NCBI RefSeq assembly: GCF_900249755.1
Contig: NZ_LT976853.1
Span: 695,199 to 759,198 of the forward strand
Source of the DNA: Cupriavidus taiwanensis
GTDB lineage: Bacteria; Pseudomonadota; Gammaproteobacteria; Burkholderiales; Burkholderiaceae
Direction: 5' to 3'
DNA: 64,000 bases
This document shows, piece after piece, positions 39,753 to 48,949 of this stretch (its first letter is position 1; the number at the start of each line of letters is the position of its first letter). The position numbers and the translations under genes were made by a program. The notes beneath the pieces were generated by a model. The model was given only the letters and a program-made list of their open reading frames with translations, was not told where the DNA came from and did no database searches.

Positions 39753-41189
39753 ATGCTGATCTGGTTTGTCATCATCTACTGGGTAATCTCGGTCGGCATC
39801 GGCCTGTGGGCGGCGCTGCGCGTGCGCAACACCACCGATTTCGCCGTCGCCGGGCGCAGCCTGCCGTTCCATATCGTCACCGCCACCGTCTTCGCCACCT
39901 GGTTCGGCTCGGAGACGGTGCTGGGCATCCCCGCCGTGTTCCTGAAGGAAGGGCTGTCGGGCGTGGTCTCCGACCCGTTCGGCTCGTCGCTGTGCCTGAT
40001 CCTGGTGGGCCTGTTCTTCGCCCGGCCGCTGTACCGGATGAACCTGCTGACCATCGGCGACTACTACCACAACCGCTATGGCCGGCTGGCCGAAGTGCTG
40101 ACCACGCTGTGCATCGTGGTTTCGTACCTGGGCTGGGTGGCGGCGCAGATCAAGGCGCTGGGGCTGGTGTTCTATACGGTTTCGGACGGCGCGCTGTCGC
40201 AGGAGGCCGGCATGATGATCGGCGCCGCCAGCGTGCTGGTCTATACGCTGTTCGGCGGCATGTGGTCGGTGGCGATCACCGACTTCATCCAGATGATCAT
40301 CATCGTGATCGGCATGATGTATATCGGCTACGAGGTCAGCGGCCAGGCCGGCGGCGTCACCGCGGTGGTGTCGCACGCGGCCGCGGCCGGCAAGTTCGAG
40401 TTCTGGCCGGCGCTGGATTTCGTGCAGATCATCGGCTTCGCCGCGGCGCTGTTCACCATGATGTTGGGCTCGATCCCGCAGCAGGACGTGTTCCAGCGGG
40501 TGACCTCGTCGCGCACAGAGCAAATCGCCGGGCGCGCCTCGGTGCTGGGCGGCGTGCTGTACTTCTGCTTCGCCTTTATCCCGATGTTCCTGGCGTATTC
40601 GGCCACGCTGATCGATCCCGGCATGGTGGCGAAGTACATCGACACCGATTCGCAGCTGATCCTGCCGCAGCTGATCCTGCAGCACGCGCCGATGTTCGCG
40701 CAGGTGATGTTCTTCGGCGCGCTGCTGTCGGCGATCAAGAGCTGCGCCTCGGCGACGCTGCTGGCGCCGTCGGTGACCTTTGCCGAGAACATCCTGCGGC
40801 CGTATTTCCGCCATCTCGACGACCGGCAGTTCCTGCGCGTGATGCAGACCGTGGTGCTGGTGTTCACCACGCTGGTGACGCTGTTCGCGCTGAACTCGCA
40901 CCTGTCGATCTTCCATATGGTTGAAAATGCCTACAAGGTCACGCTGGTGTCGTCGTTCGTGCCGCTGGCCTTCGGCATGTTCTGGAAGCACGCCACCCGC
41001 CAGGGCGGGCTGGCGGCGATCCTGCTGGGGCTGTCGTCGTGGCTGACCTGCGAGATAGCGTTTGCCGATGCCGTGGTGCCGCCGCAGATGGTGGGCCTGC
41101 TGTTCTCGGTCAGCGGCATGGTGATCGGCTCGCTGCTGCCGCAGTGGATTGCAGATCACGCGCCGGTCAAGGAAGTCCATATCGCCTGA
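39753..41189 (+). CDS. Sodium:solute symporter family transporter
   Basis: The 478-residue protein has about 13 hydrophobic helices and the SSS family patterns: ALRVRNTTDFAVAGRSLPF near the start, FATWFGSETVLGIPAVFLKE, FGGMWSVAITDFIQMIIIV, and GSIPQQDVFQRVTSSRTEQI with the later LLSAIKSCASATLLAPS. Family members take up proline, pantothenate, acetate, propionate or sugars with sodium. The gene has no partner, so the substrate cannot be inferred. The start ATG (MLIWFVIIYWVISVG) fits the hydrophobic N-terminus. Confidence 0.88.
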   Translation: MLIWFVIIYWVISVGIGLWAALRVRNTTDFAVAGRSLPFHIVTATVFATWFGSETVLGIPAVFLKEGLSGVVSDPFGSSLCLILVGLFFARPLYRMNLLTIGDYYHNRYGRLAEVLTTLCIVVSYLGWVAAQIKALGLVFYTVSDGALSQEAGMMIGAASVLVYTLFGGMWSVAITDFIQMIIIVIGMMYIGYEVSGQAGGVTAVVSHAAAAGKFEFWPALDFVQIIGFAAALFTMMLGSIPQQDVFQRVTSSRTEQIAGRASVLGGVLYFCFAFIPMFLAYSATLIDPGMVAKYIDTDSQLILPQLILQHAPMFAQVMFFGALLSAIKSCASATLLAPSVTFAENILRPYFRHLDDRQFLRVMQTVVLVFTTLVTLFALNSHLSIFHMVENAYKVTLVSSFVPLAFGMFWKHATRQGGLAAILLGLSSWLTCEIAFADAVVPPQMVGLLFSVSGMVIGSLLPQWIADHAPVKEVHIA

Positions 41190-41245
41190 CGGCGCGAGGG
41201 GGGCCACCCCCTTATTTCCACCGATCAGGCAGCCCCGGAACGGTT

Positions 41246-41251
41246 TATAAT
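41246..41251 (+). promoter_or_regulatory. Candidate -10 box upstream of fmdB
   Basis: TATAAT occurs 103 bp upstream of the fmdB ATG, in the 164-bp gap after the symporter. No convincing -35 box is at the right spacing, so this may be an extended or activator-dependent promoter. It would drive fmdB, DUF502 and perhaps aspS. Confidence 0.4.
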
Positions 41252-41353
41252 TCAAGGCTTTGCATCGCCGCGCGGGATCTTCCCGCTGCCGCCATGGCGC
41301 GCGACGATGTCCGCCCTGGTACCGATTCCCACGTTTTCTCGCGAAATAACACC

Positions 41354-41695
41354 ATGCCGATCTATGCCTACCGTTGCGACGCCTGCGGCCACGGGCGCGA
41401 TGTGCTGCAGAAAATGAGCGATGCGCCGCTGACGGACTGCCCGTCCTGCGGCGCCGCCGGCGCGTTCAAGAAGCAGCTGACCGCTGCCGGGTTCCAGCTC
41501 AAGGGCTCGGGCTGGTATGTGACCGACTTCCGCGGCGGCAGCGGCGGCGCCGCCGCGCCTGCAGCTGCCGGTGCGACCGGCGGCGCCGCGGCGACCGCCA
41601 GCGCCCCCGCGGCGGCTGAAGCGTCGGGCGGCACGGCTGCGGCAAGCCCGGCGCCGGCCGCCGGCGGCTGCGGCAGCGCCTGCGCCTGCCACTGA
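41354..41695 (+). CDS. FmdB family zinc ribbon protein
   Basis: The 113-residue protein starts MPIYAYRCDACGHGRDVLQK and continues DAPLTDCPSCGAAGAFKKQL, the CxxC...CxxC zinc ribbon of the FmdB family. KGSGWYVTDF completes the conserved block. The C-terminal 45 residues are almost only Ala, Gly, Pro and Ser and end with GGCGSACACH, a second Cys/His cluster common in betaproteobacterial members. FmdB proteins are thought to be regulators, but their role is not settled. It starts a probable operon with DUF502 and aspS. Confidence 0.88.
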   Translation: MPIYAYRCDACGHGRDVLQKMSDAPLTDCPSCGAAGAFKKQLTAAGFQLKGSGWYVTDFRGGSGGAAAPAAAGATGGAAATASAPAAAEASGGTAAASPAPAAGGCGSACACH

Positions 41696-41709
41696 GCCGG
41701 ACCCGCCCC

Positions 41710-42423
41710 GTGGTAGCCAAGAAAACTTCCGCCCTGAAAACCTGGTTCCTGACCGGGCTGCTGGTGCTGGTGCCGCTGGGCATCACGCTGTGGGTGCTGA
41801 GCCTGATCATCGGCACGATGGACCAGAGCCTGGCGCTGCTGCCGGAAGCGTGGCGCCCGGACCGGCTGATGTTCGGCAAGCGCGTGACCGGCCTCGGCGC
41901 GATCCTGACGCTGCTGTTCATCCTGCTGGTCGGGCTGCTGGCGCATAACTTCATCGGCCAGCGCCTGGTGCGCTGGTGGGAAGCGCTGCTGGGCCATATC
42001 CCGGTGGTGGGCCCGATCTACACCAGCGTCAAGCAGGTTTCGGACACGCTGCTGTCGTCGTCGGGCAATGCCTTCCGCAAGGCGCTGCTGGTGCAGTACC
42101 CGCGCGAGGGCTCGTGGACCATCGCCTTCCTGACCGGCCGTCCCGGTGGCGACGTGCAGAACCACCTGCAGGGCGAATACGTCAGCGTCTACGTGCCGAC
42201 CACGCCCAACCCGACCTCGGGCTTCTTCCTGATGATGCCCAAGGCCGACACCATCGAACTCGACATGACCGTCGACGCCGCGCTCAAGTACATCGTCTCG
42301 ATGGGCGTGGTGGCACCGGCGGAATTGCCGCGCAAGAACGGCAGCGCCCCCCGGCCGGCGGTCCCCGCCAATCCGGCCGGCAGGGCCAGCAGCGAGGAAC
42401 CGGTCCAGACCACCGATCCTTGA
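41710..42423 (+). CDS. DUF502 family membrane protein
   Basis: The 237-residue protein has two N-terminal transmembrane helices ([20 protein letters not shown] and [20 protein letters not shown]) followed by a soluble domain with [20 protein letters not shown] and [18 protein letters not shown], the DUF502 signatures. It begins at GTG 41710, 14 bp after the fmdB stop. The C-terminal 30 residues are low complexity. Function is unknown; neighbours fmdB and aspS are conserved in Burkholderiales. Confidence 0.85.
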   Translation: MVAKKTSALKTWFLTGLLVLVPLGITLWVLSLIIGTMDQSLALLPEAWRPDRLMFGKRVTGLGAILTLLFILLVGLLAHNFIGQRLVRWWEALLGHIPVVGPIYTSVKQVSDTLLSSSGNAFRKALLVQYPREGSWTIAFLTGRPGGDVQNHLQGEYVSVYVPTTPNPTSGFFLMMPKADTIELDMTVDAALKYIVSMGVVAPAELPRKNGSAPRPAVPANPAGRASSEEPVQTTDP

Positions 42424-42441
42424 GCCTACAAACTGATCACG

Positions 42442-42473
42442 GGCTGCCCGATGCAATCGGGCAGCCGCGTTTT
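42442..42473 (+). terminator. Terminator or attenuator hairpin between DUF502 and aspS
   Basis: A perfect 11-bp stem GGCTGCCCGAT / ATCGGGCAGCC with a GCA loop is followed by GCGTTTT. The hairpin ends 16 bp before the aspS ATG, so it either ends the upstream unit or attenuates aspS. The T run is short and is preceded by GCG, which weakens termination. Confidence 0.7.
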
Positions 42474-42488
42474 ACCGGGAATCTCCTT

Positions 42489-44297
42489 ATGTCCTCCATG
42501 CGTACTCACTACTGCGGTCTGGTGACCGAACAATTCTCGGGCCAGGAAGTGGCCCTGACCGGCTGGGTCCAGCGCCGCCGCGACCATGGCGGCGTGATCT
42601 TCATCGACTTGCGCGACCGTGAAGGCCTGGTGCAGGTGGTGTGCGACCCGGACCGCCCCGAGATGTTCAAGGCCGCGGAAGAGATCCGCAACGAGTTCTG
42701 CATCCGCGTCACCGGCAAGGTGCGCCCGCGCCCGGCCGGCACCGAGAACGCCAACCTGACCTCGGGCAAGATCGAGGTGCTGTGCCACGAGCTGACCGTG
42801 CTGAACCCGTCGGTCACGCCCCCGTTCCAGCTGGATGACGACAACCTGTCGGAAACCACGCGCCTGACGCACCGCGTGCTGGACCTGCGCCGCCCGCAGA
42901 TGCAGTACAACCTGCGCCTGCGCTACAAGGTGGCGATGGAAGTGCGCAAGTTCCTGGATGCGCAGGGCTTTATCGACATCGAGACCCCGATGCTGGGCAA
43001 GAGCACGCCCGAAGGCGCGCGCGACTACCTGGTGCCGTCGCGGGTCAACCCGGGCCACTTCTTCGCGCTGCCGCAGTCGCCGCAGATCTTCAAGCAGATG
43101 CTGATGGTGTCGGGCTTCGACCGCTACTACCAGATCACCAAGTGCTTCCGCGACGAAGACCTGCGCGCCGACCGCCAGCCGGAATTCACGCAGATCGACT
43201 GCGAGACCTCGTTCCTGACCGAGCAGGAGATCCGCGACCTGTTCGAGGACATGATGCGCACGGTGTTCAAGAACGCCATCGATGTCGACCTCGACGCCAG
43301 GTTCCCGGTGATGGAGTTCCGCGAGGCCATGGCGCGCTTCGGCTCGGACAAGCCTGACCTGCGCGTCAAGCTGGAATTCACCGAGCTGACCGAGGTGATG
43401 AAGGACGTCGACTTCAAGGTGTTCTCGGGTCCCGCCAACAGCGACAACGGCCGCGTGGTCGGCCTGCGCGTGCCGGGCGGCGGCGCCATCTCGCGCGGCG
43501 AGATCGACGCCTACACCCAGTTCGTCGGCATCTACGGCGCCAAGGGCCTGGCCTGGATCAAGGTCAACGAAGTGGCCAAGGGCCGCGACGGCCTGCAGTC
43601 GCCGATCGTCAAGAACCTGCACGATGCGGCGATTGCCGAGATCCTGAAGCGCACCGGCGCGCAGGATGGCGACATCATCTTCTTCGGCGCCGACAAGGCC
43701 AAGGTGGTCAACGACTCGATCGGCGCGCTGCGCCTGAAGATCGGCCATTCGGACTTCGGCAAGGCCAACGGCCTGTTCGAGGACGCGTGGAAGCCGCTGT
43801 GGGTGGTCGACTTCCCGATGTTCGAGTACGACGAGGAAGACGCGCGCTGGGTGGCGATGCACCACCCGTTCACCAGCCCCAAGGACGAACACCTGGAATA
43901 CCTGGAGACCGACCCGGGCAAGTGCCTGGCCAAGGCCTACGACATGGTGCTGAACGGCTGGGAAATGGGCGGCGGCTCGGTGCGGATCTTCCGCTCGGAC
44001 ATCCAGAGCAAGGTGTTCCGCGCGCTCAAGATCAACGACGAGGAAGCCCGCGCCAAGTTCGGCTACCTGCTGGACGCGCTGCAGTACGGCGCGCCCCCGC
44101 ACGGCGGCCTGGCCTTCGGCCTGGACCGCATCGTCACGATGATGGCCGGCGCCGACTCGATCCGCGACGTGATCGCCTTCCCCAAGACCCAGCGTGCCCA
44201 GGACCTGCTGACGCAGGCACCGAGCTCGGTCGACGAGAAGCAGCTGCGCGAACTGCATATCCGCCTGCGCACCGCCGAGCCGAAGCCGACCGCCTGA
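42489..44297 (+). CDS. aspS: Aspartate-tRNA ligase
   Basis: The 602-residue class II synthetase has the N-terminal OB-fold anticodon domain ([20 protein letters not shown]), motif 2 [18 protein letters not shown], the bacterial GAD insertion (about residues 295-420), and motif 3 [14 protein letters not shown] near residue 540. The length is that of bacterial AspRS. The start is ATG 42489, with a second ATG three codons downstream. A hairpin lies immediately upstream and a strong terminator at 44325 follows. Whether it is discriminating for tRNA-Asp or also charges tRNA-Asn cannot be told here. Confidence 0.96.
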   Translation: MSSMRTHYCGLVTEQFSGQEVALTGWVQRRRDHGGVIFIDLRDREGLVQVVCDPDRPEMFKAAEEIRNEFCIRVTGKVRPRPAGTENANLTSGKIEVLCHELTVLNPSVTPPFQLDDDNLSETTRLTHRVLDLRRPQMQYNLRLRYKVAMEVRKFLDAQGFIDIETPMLGKSTPEGARDYLVPSRVNPGHFFALPQSPQIFKQMLMVSGFDRYYQITKCFRDEDLRADRQPEFTQIDCETSFLTEQEIRDLFEDMMRTVFKNAIDVDLDARFPVMEFREAMARFGSDKPDLRVKLEFTELTEVMKDVDFKVFSGPANSDNGRVVGLRVPGGGAISRGEIDAYTQFVGIYGAKGLAWIKVNEVAKGRDGLQSPIVKNLHDAAIAEILKRTGAQDGDIIFFGADKAKVVNDSIGALRLKIGHSDFGKANGLFEDAWKPLWVVDFPMFEYDEEDARWVAMHHPFTSPKDEHLEYLETDPGKCLAKAYDMVLNGWEMGGGSVRIFRSDIQSKVFRALKINDEEARAKFGYLLDALQYGAPPHGGLAFGLDRIVTMMAGADSIRDVIAFPKTQRAQDLLTQAPSSVDEKQLRELHIRLRTAEPKPTA

Positions 44298-44324
44298 CCG
44301 GTTCTGGTCGCCTGATCTGCAAGA

Positions 44325-44350
44325 AAGCCGCGCCATTGCGCGGCTTTTTT
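44325..44350 (+). terminator. Intrinsic terminator after aspS
   Basis: A perfect 9-bp stem AAGCCGCGC / GCGCGGCTT with a CATT loop runs into six T (the first two pair in the stem). It lies 27 bp after the aspS stop and ends the unit. Confidence 0.92.
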
Positions 44351-44498
44351 GCTTGATGCGCAATGCCGGCGCGCCGCGCATTGGTTTCGATTTGTTACCG
44401 GTCGGAACGAAGGCACCGGCGTGCCGGTCTCCTCCCTTTGACACGCAATTTGCCGAGGGGCCCTGTCATGAAGGTTCCCGGCGCTCGGGAGGAAATTC

Positions 44499-45416
44499 GT
44501 GAACATGACGCTGGATACCGAACTGATCCGCCAGTTCCTGCTGGCCCACCAGGAAACCATCCTGACCTGGCTGGCGGCGGGCCTGATCATGATGCTGCTG
44601 GCCCGTTTCGAGCTGCGCCGCGCCCAGCGCCGCGCGGCGCAGGCGATGTCCGAAGCGGTGGCCACCACCGTGGCCGCGTGCGTGCCGGATATCGCCCATG
44701 CGGTGCAGGCGGCGTCGCCGCAGGCGGTGGCCGAGCCGGTCGAGATGCAGCGCGCCGAAGCCTTGCGCCGGCTGGCGCTGGATACAGTGGGCGTGGTGAT
44801 GACGCGCGGCCGCTGGCTCGATGAACTGGGCAACCTGCGCCTGGCCGACGATGCCCTGCTTGCCGGCCAGCGCGCCGACGGCGCCGACCCGCTGCTGGTG
44901 GTAGCGCCCCAACCGGTGGTGCAGGCCTACCTGGACGCGCAGCGCGCGTTCGAGGACGAGGCCGCGCAGGTGCAGGCACTGCGCCGCGACGCCCAGCGCG
45001 TGCACGAGGCGCTGCAGGCGCTGGACGCGGAAGCCGCCCATATCGAACAGGAAACCGGCAGCATCGTGCTGCGCTTCGAGCAGGTCAACGCGCAGGCGGC
45101 GCAGGGCATGGATGGCGGCGATTACCAGCGCTTCCTGATCCAGAAGTACAACACGCTGGGCCAGCGCGAGAAGGAAATCGCGCAGGAGCGCACCCGGCTG
45201 CAGGGCGAGGCGCGCCAACGCGCCGAGGCGCTGGCCGCGCACGCGCATGGCGCCTCCCGGCGCTACCGCCAGGCGCTGGCGCCGCTGATGGAGCAGCTGC
45301 GCGCGGCCTGGGGCCACGGCGAATCGCCGCAGGTGTTCGACACCTGGCAGCGCCACGACAGCGCCGAGCCCTACCTGGCCCCGCATCCGGTGCACGGCGC
45401 GCGCAACGCGGCCTGA
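44499..45416 (+). CDS. Hypothetical membrane-anchored coiled-coil protein
   Basis: I do not recognise this 305-residue protein. It has one N-terminal transmembrane helix (ILTWLAAGLIMMLLARFEL), then a predicted soluble body rich in Ala, Arg, Glu and Gln, with a long heptad-like coiled coil (about residues 145-275, for example QRAFEDEAAQVQALRRDAQR and GQREKEIAQERTRLQGEARQ). It may be an envelope or cell-shape related protein. GGAGG lies 6 bp upstream of GTG 44499; ATG 44505 is an alternative start. It follows the aspS terminator and precedes nudB, with a strong hairpin between. Confidence 0.7.
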   Translation: MNMTLDTELIRQFLLAHQETILTWLAAGLIMMLLARFELRRAQRRAAQAMSEAVATTVAACVPDIAHAVQAASPQAVAEPVEMQRAEALRRLALDTVGVVMTRGRWLDELGNLRLADDALLAGQRADGADPLLVVAPQPVVQAYLDAQRAFEDEAAQVQALRRDAQRVHEALQALDAEAAHIEQETGSIVLRFEQVNAQAAQGMDGGDYQRFLIQKYNTLGQREKEIAQERTRLQGEARQRAEALAAHAHGASRRYRQALAPLMEQLRAAWGHGESPQVFDTWQRHDSAEPYLAPHPVHGARNAA

Positions 45417-45421
45417 TCCGG

Positions 45422-45454
45422 CGCACGCCTGCGCCCTGGCGGCGCAGGCGTGCG
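45422..45454 (+). terminator. Hairpin after the coiled-coil gene
   Basis: A perfect 14-bp stem CGCACGCCTGCGCC / GGCGCAGGCGTGCG with a five-base loop begins 5 bp after the stop. There is no T run, only GCGCTTTCG, so it is a terminator-like or RNA-stabilising hairpin. Confidence 0.55.
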
Positions 45455-45519
45455 GCGCTTTCGCGTGGCAAGCGCGCGCGCCTGCGCTATCCTTGGGTTT
45501 GTCCTTTGGCCCCAGACCC

Positions 45520-46017
45520 ATGTCCTACAAGATCCCGGAATCCGTGCTGGTGGTGATTTACACGCCAGATCTTCAAGTCTTGCTGCTGGAACGCGCCGAT
45601 CGCCCGGGGTTCTGGCAGTCCGTCACCGGCAGCCTCGACACCCTGGACGAACCGCTGGCCCTGACCGCCGCGCGCGAAGTGGCCGAGGAAACCGGCATCA
45701 TCGCCGGCGAGCACCAGCTTACCGACTGGGGCCATGCCATCCAGTACGACATCTACCCGCAGTGGCGCCACCGCTACGCCGAAGGCGTGACGCGCAATAC
45801 CGAGCACTGGTTCGGCCTGCGCGTCGCCGAGGCATTGCCGGTGACGCTGGCGCCACGCGAACACCTGCAATACAAGTGGCTGCCGTGGCAAGAAGCGGCG
45901 CAGCAGTGCTTTTCGCGCAGCAATGCCGACGCCATCCGGCAACTCGCCTGGCGCGCGGAAGGCGCCAGCGCTGGCACCGTTGCCAGCCGCGAGGCGGCCG
46001 TCGGAGGGCAGCCATGA
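45520..46017 (+). CDS. nudB: Dihydroneopterin triphosphate diphosphatase NudB (Nudix)
   Basis: The 165-residue Nudix hydrolase resembles NudB: KIPESVLVVIYTPDLQVLLL, RPGFWQSVTGSLDTLDEP and AAREVAEETGI. NudB removes pyrophosphate from dihydroneopterin triphosphate in folate synthesis. The Nudix box has one more residue between the first Gly and Glu than the classical Gx5Ex7REUxEExGU pattern. I start at ATG 45520, which gives the family N-terminus MSYKIPESV. Its stop overlaps the next gene start (ATGA). Confidence 0.85.
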   Translation: MSYKIPESVLVVIYTPDLQVLLLERADRPGFWQSVTGSLDTLDEPLALTAAREVAEETGIIAGEHQLTDWGHAIQYDIYPQWRHRYAEGVTRNTEHWFGLRVAEALPVTLAPREHLQYKWLPWQEAAQQCFSRSNADAIRQLAWRAEGASAGTVASREAAVGGQP

Positions 46018-46796
46018 AGCTGCGCGTGGTCACCTACAACATCCACAAGGGAGTGACCGGCATCGCGCGGCGCCCGCGCATCCAGAACGTGCGCGCCGGC
46101 CTGCACGCGATGGACGCGGACATCGTGTTCCTGCAGGAAGTGCAGGACCGCAACGACCGGCTGGTGGCGGCGGCGCTGTTCGACCCGGAACACACCCAGC
46201 TCAACTACCTCGCCACCGACGCCTATCCGCATTCGGTCTACGGCCGCAACGCGGTCTACGACTACGGCCATCACGGCAACGCGATCCTGTCGCGCCATCC
46301 GATCCTGATGTCCGAAAACCTCGATATCTCCGACCACCGCTTCGAGCAGCGCGGGCTGCTGCATGCGGTGGCGGACGTGCACGGCATCGAGACCCACCTG
46401 ATCTGCGTGCATTTCGGGCTGTTCGCGCGCAGCCGCGCGCGCCAGGCCGAGGCGCTGGTGGAACGGGTGCGCAATGTGGTGCCGGCCGGCGTGCCGCTGG
46501 TGATCGCCGGCGACTTCAACGACTGGAACCACCGGCTCGACGCGCAGATCTGCAATACGCTGGGCGCGGTCGAGGCCTCGCACGCGCGCGGCGCGCGGCT
46601 GCATACCTTCCCCAGCCACATGCCGTGGTGGCAGCTGGACCGCATCTATGTGCGCGGCTACGAGATCGAGCGCGCCCACGCGCTGACCGGCCGCGACTGG
46701 GCGCAGCGCTCGGACCACGTGCCGCTGGTGGCGGAACTGGGCCATCCGCTGGGTGAAGTGGTGGAGCGCGTCGCGCCCGCGGACCAGGCCGCGTGA
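46014..46796 (+). CDS. YbhP-like endonuclease/exonuclease/phosphatase family protein
   Basis: The 260-residue protein belongs to the EEP superfamily: TYNIHKGVTG near the N-terminus, DIVFLQEVQDRN with the metal-binding Glu, IAGDFNDWN and the final RSDHVPLVAEL. The catalytic Asp/Asn/His residues are present. In E. coli the EEP gene ybhP sits next to clsB, and a clsB gene follows here, so it is probably the YbhP counterpart and may act on a lipid or nucleotide phosphodiester. It overlaps nudB by 4 bp; GGAGGG lies 6-11 bp upstream. Confidence 0.85.
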   Translation: MKLRVVTYNIHKGVTGIARRPRIQNVRAGLHAMDADIVFLQEVQDRNDRLVAAALFDPEHTQLNYLATDAYPHSVYGRNAVYDYGHHGNAILSRHPILMSENLDISDHRFEQRGLLHAVADVHGIETHLICVHFGLFARSRARQAEALVERVRNVVPAGVPLVIAGDFNDWNHRLDAQICNTLGAVEASHARGARLHTFPSHMPWWQLDRIYVRGYEIERAHALTGRDWAQRSDHVPLVAELGHPLGEVVERVAPADQAA

Positions 46797-46814
46797 GGCT
46801 GCCGGAAATCCGGC

Positions 46815-47336
46815 TCAGTGGCTGCCGGGCAGGGGGTAGTCGCGGATAAACACGAACACCGCCTGCGGATCGTTCAGGTCCAGCACCGGCAGCGAAGTCA
46901 TGGCGGCGACGGCGGCGGGCTCGTCGCTCGCCACCGCCACCACGCCCGGCACTTCGTGCCACAGCGGCGCCCGGCCCAGCGCGGGCCGGAATACCTCCAG
47001 CTTGGGAAAATCGCTGCGCTTGTACCCTTCCACCAGCACCAGGTCGGTGTCGGGCGGCAGCACCGCGAGCGCGTCGTCGAGTTCGGGTGACGGCACGGCT
47101 TCCGGGTAATGGCGCATCAGCGTCAGGTGGCGCGCGCCGACCAGCACGACATTGGCGCAGCCGGCCGCGCGCATGCGCCATGAATCCTTGCCGGGCGTAT
47201 CCGGATCGAAGCCGTGGTGGGTGTGCTTGACGCCGGCCACGCGCAGGCCGGCGCCGACAAAGCAGGGAATGAGCTGGTCCAGCAGCGTGGTCTTGCCGCT
47301 GCCGGACGAGCCGGTAATGCCGAATACCTTCACCAT
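46815..47336 (-). CDS. mobB: Molybdopterin-guanine dinucleotide biosynthesis adaptor MobB
   Basis: The 173-residue P-loop GTPase-like protein has VFGITGSSGSGKTTLL, then GVKHTHHGFDPDTPGKDSWR and DLVLVEGYKRSDFPKLEVFR, all MobB landmarks. MobB helps MobA to make the guanine dinucleotide form of the molybdenum cofactor. The start at 47336 gives the canonical MVKVFGITG; the frame continues upstream to 47474 without support. It lies on the opposite strand between the ybhP-like and clsB genes, which elsewhere are neighbours. Confidence 0.92.
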   Translation of the reverse strand: MVKVFGITGSSGSGKTTLLDQLIPCFVGAGLRVAGVKHTHHGFDPDTPGKDSWRMRAAGCANVVLVGARHLTLMRHYPEAVPSPELDDALAVLPPDTDLVLVEGYKRSDFPKLEVFRPALGRAPLWHEVPGVVAVASDEPAAVAAMTSLPVLDLNDPQAVFVFIRDYPLPGSH

Positions 47337-47477
47337 GGTTTCCGTAGGGGGCGTCGGAGTTGGCCTGCGCGCAACGGCAGTGCCGGCGGACAGGCATCGG
47401 CATCGACGATAGCAGAGTTCCGCGCGCCAATGTGCAGGCGGCGCCTTGCGCGCGGCAAACTGTCCGATAATCACGGC

Positions 47478-48776
47478 ATGTCACGGATCTCCCACTCCGC
47501 CCAGGCCGAGGATGCCCCGGTGCACGACACGGCCACCACCGGCGAGCCGCCCTATCGCCACCACATGCTGCGCTGGGCCTGGCGCCGCGGCAAGCCCACC
47601 ACCGGCAACACGGTGCGGCTGCTGCACGGCGGCCAGGACTTCTTTCCGGCGCTGATCGCCGCCATCGACCAGGCCGCGTTCCAGGTCATGCTGGAAACCT
47701 ACATCTATGCCGACGACGAGGTCGGCCGCGCCGTCGCCGACGCGCTGATCCGCGCCGCCGCGCGCGGGGTCGCGGTGCGCGTGACGGTGGACGGCTTCGG
47801 CGCCGGCGACATGCCCGCCGAGCTCGCCGGGCGGCTGCGCGCCGGCGGCGTGCGGCTGCGTGTGTATCGCGCCTTGCGCGGCTTCCGCCTGGCGCGGCGG
47901 CACCTGCGCCGGCTGCACCGCAAGCTCGCCGTGATCGATCGCCACATCGCCTTCGTCGGCGGCATCAACATCATCGACGACCACAACCACGGCCCCTTCG
48001 AAGGCGCCAACCTGGGGCCGCGCTATGACTTCGCGGTGCAGGTCAGCGGGCCGCTGGTGGACCGCATCGCGCTGTCGTCCGAGCGGCTGTGGTGGCGGCT
48101 GTCGCTGCGCGAAGCGCGCGGCAGCGAGCGCGCCGCCGCGGTCGCCGACTACCCGCTGGTGACCGACCTGCCGCCGCGCCCGGAAGCCACCGGCGGCATC
48201 CGCGCCGCGCTGCTGCTGCGCGACAACCTGCGCAACCGCCGCACCATCGAGCGCGAATACCTGCGCGCGCTGGGCGCCGCGCGCCATGACGTGATCCTCG
48301 CCAACGCCTACTTCCTGCCCGGCCACAAGATGCGGCGCGCCTTGCTGGCCTGCCGCTAGCGCGGCGTGCGGGTGCGGCTGCTGCTGCAGGGCATGGTCGA
48401 ATACCGGCTGCAGCACTACGCCACGCACGCGCTCTATGCGTCGTTGCTCGAGGCCGGCGTGGAGATCTACGAGTACGCCGAAAGCTTCCTGCACGCCAAG
48501 GTCGGCGTGGTCGACGAGGCCTGGGCCACGGTCGGCTCGAGCAACATGGACCCGTTCAGCCTGCTGCTCGCGCGCGAGGCCAACGTTGCCGTTTATGATG
48601 CCGCCTTCGCCGCCGAACTGCGCGAAGCGCTGGAGCGCGCCATTGCGCACCGCAGCGTGCGCGTGCTGCCCGACGCGCATGCGCGGCGCTCGCCGCTGCA
48701 CCGGCTCGCCAACTGGGCGGCGTATATGCTGCTGCGCCTCGGCGTGATCATCGCCGGCGTTACGGGCCGCTACTGA
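47478..48776 (+). pseudogene. clsB: Cardiolipin synthase B gene interrupted by an in-frame TAG
   Basis: The frame from ATG 47478 encodes a ClsB-type phospholipase D family protein. It is interrupted by a TAG at 48357-48359 but the same frame resumes at once (RGVRVRLLLQGMVEYRLQHY) and runs to 48776. The first HKD motif, HRKLAVIDRHIAFVGGINII, is upstream of the stop (around residue 150) and the second, HAKVGVVDEAWATVGSSNMD, is downstream. Both motifs are needed for catalysis, so the N-terminal product alone (293 residues) should be inactive. No frameshift is involved. A CAG to TAG change would explain the stop. A sequencing error or translational read-through remain possible. Confidence 0.9.
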
Positions 48777-48826
48777 AGCGGTGTGCGCCGCGCTGCTGTG
48801 CGTTTGCTGCCATGCGGCAACGCGAA

Positions 48827-48846
48827 CGCTGCAACCGGTTGCAGCG
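48827..48846. promoter_or_regulatory. 20-bp perfect palindrome downstream of clsB
   Basis: The sequence CGCTGCAACCGGTTGCAGCG is a perfect palindrome with no loop. It lies 50 bp after the clsB frame and 230 bp before the tetR gene, in the 300-bp gap between them. It might bind a dimeric regulator; there is no T run to suggest a terminator. Confidence 0.5.
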
Positions 48847-48937
48847 CGGCCGCTGGCGGACATGCTGCATTGCAGTCCGTTTAGAAACAGCGGTCTAATT
48901 AAAAGCTTGATGGGCAGGTGCCGCGCCAGAATAATCT

Positions 48938-48949
48938 GAACGACCGTTC
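48938..48949. promoter_or_regulatory. Candidate operator upstream of the beta-oxidation TetR gene
   Basis: The inverted repeat GAACG-AC-CGTTC lies about 130 bp upstream of the tetR start, next to an AT-rich run (AGAATAATCT before and TTTTTTGGCTTAG after). The position suits an operator for the fad regulator. The similar repeat-rich A+T content around 48890-48960 suggests a promoter. Confidence 0.45.
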
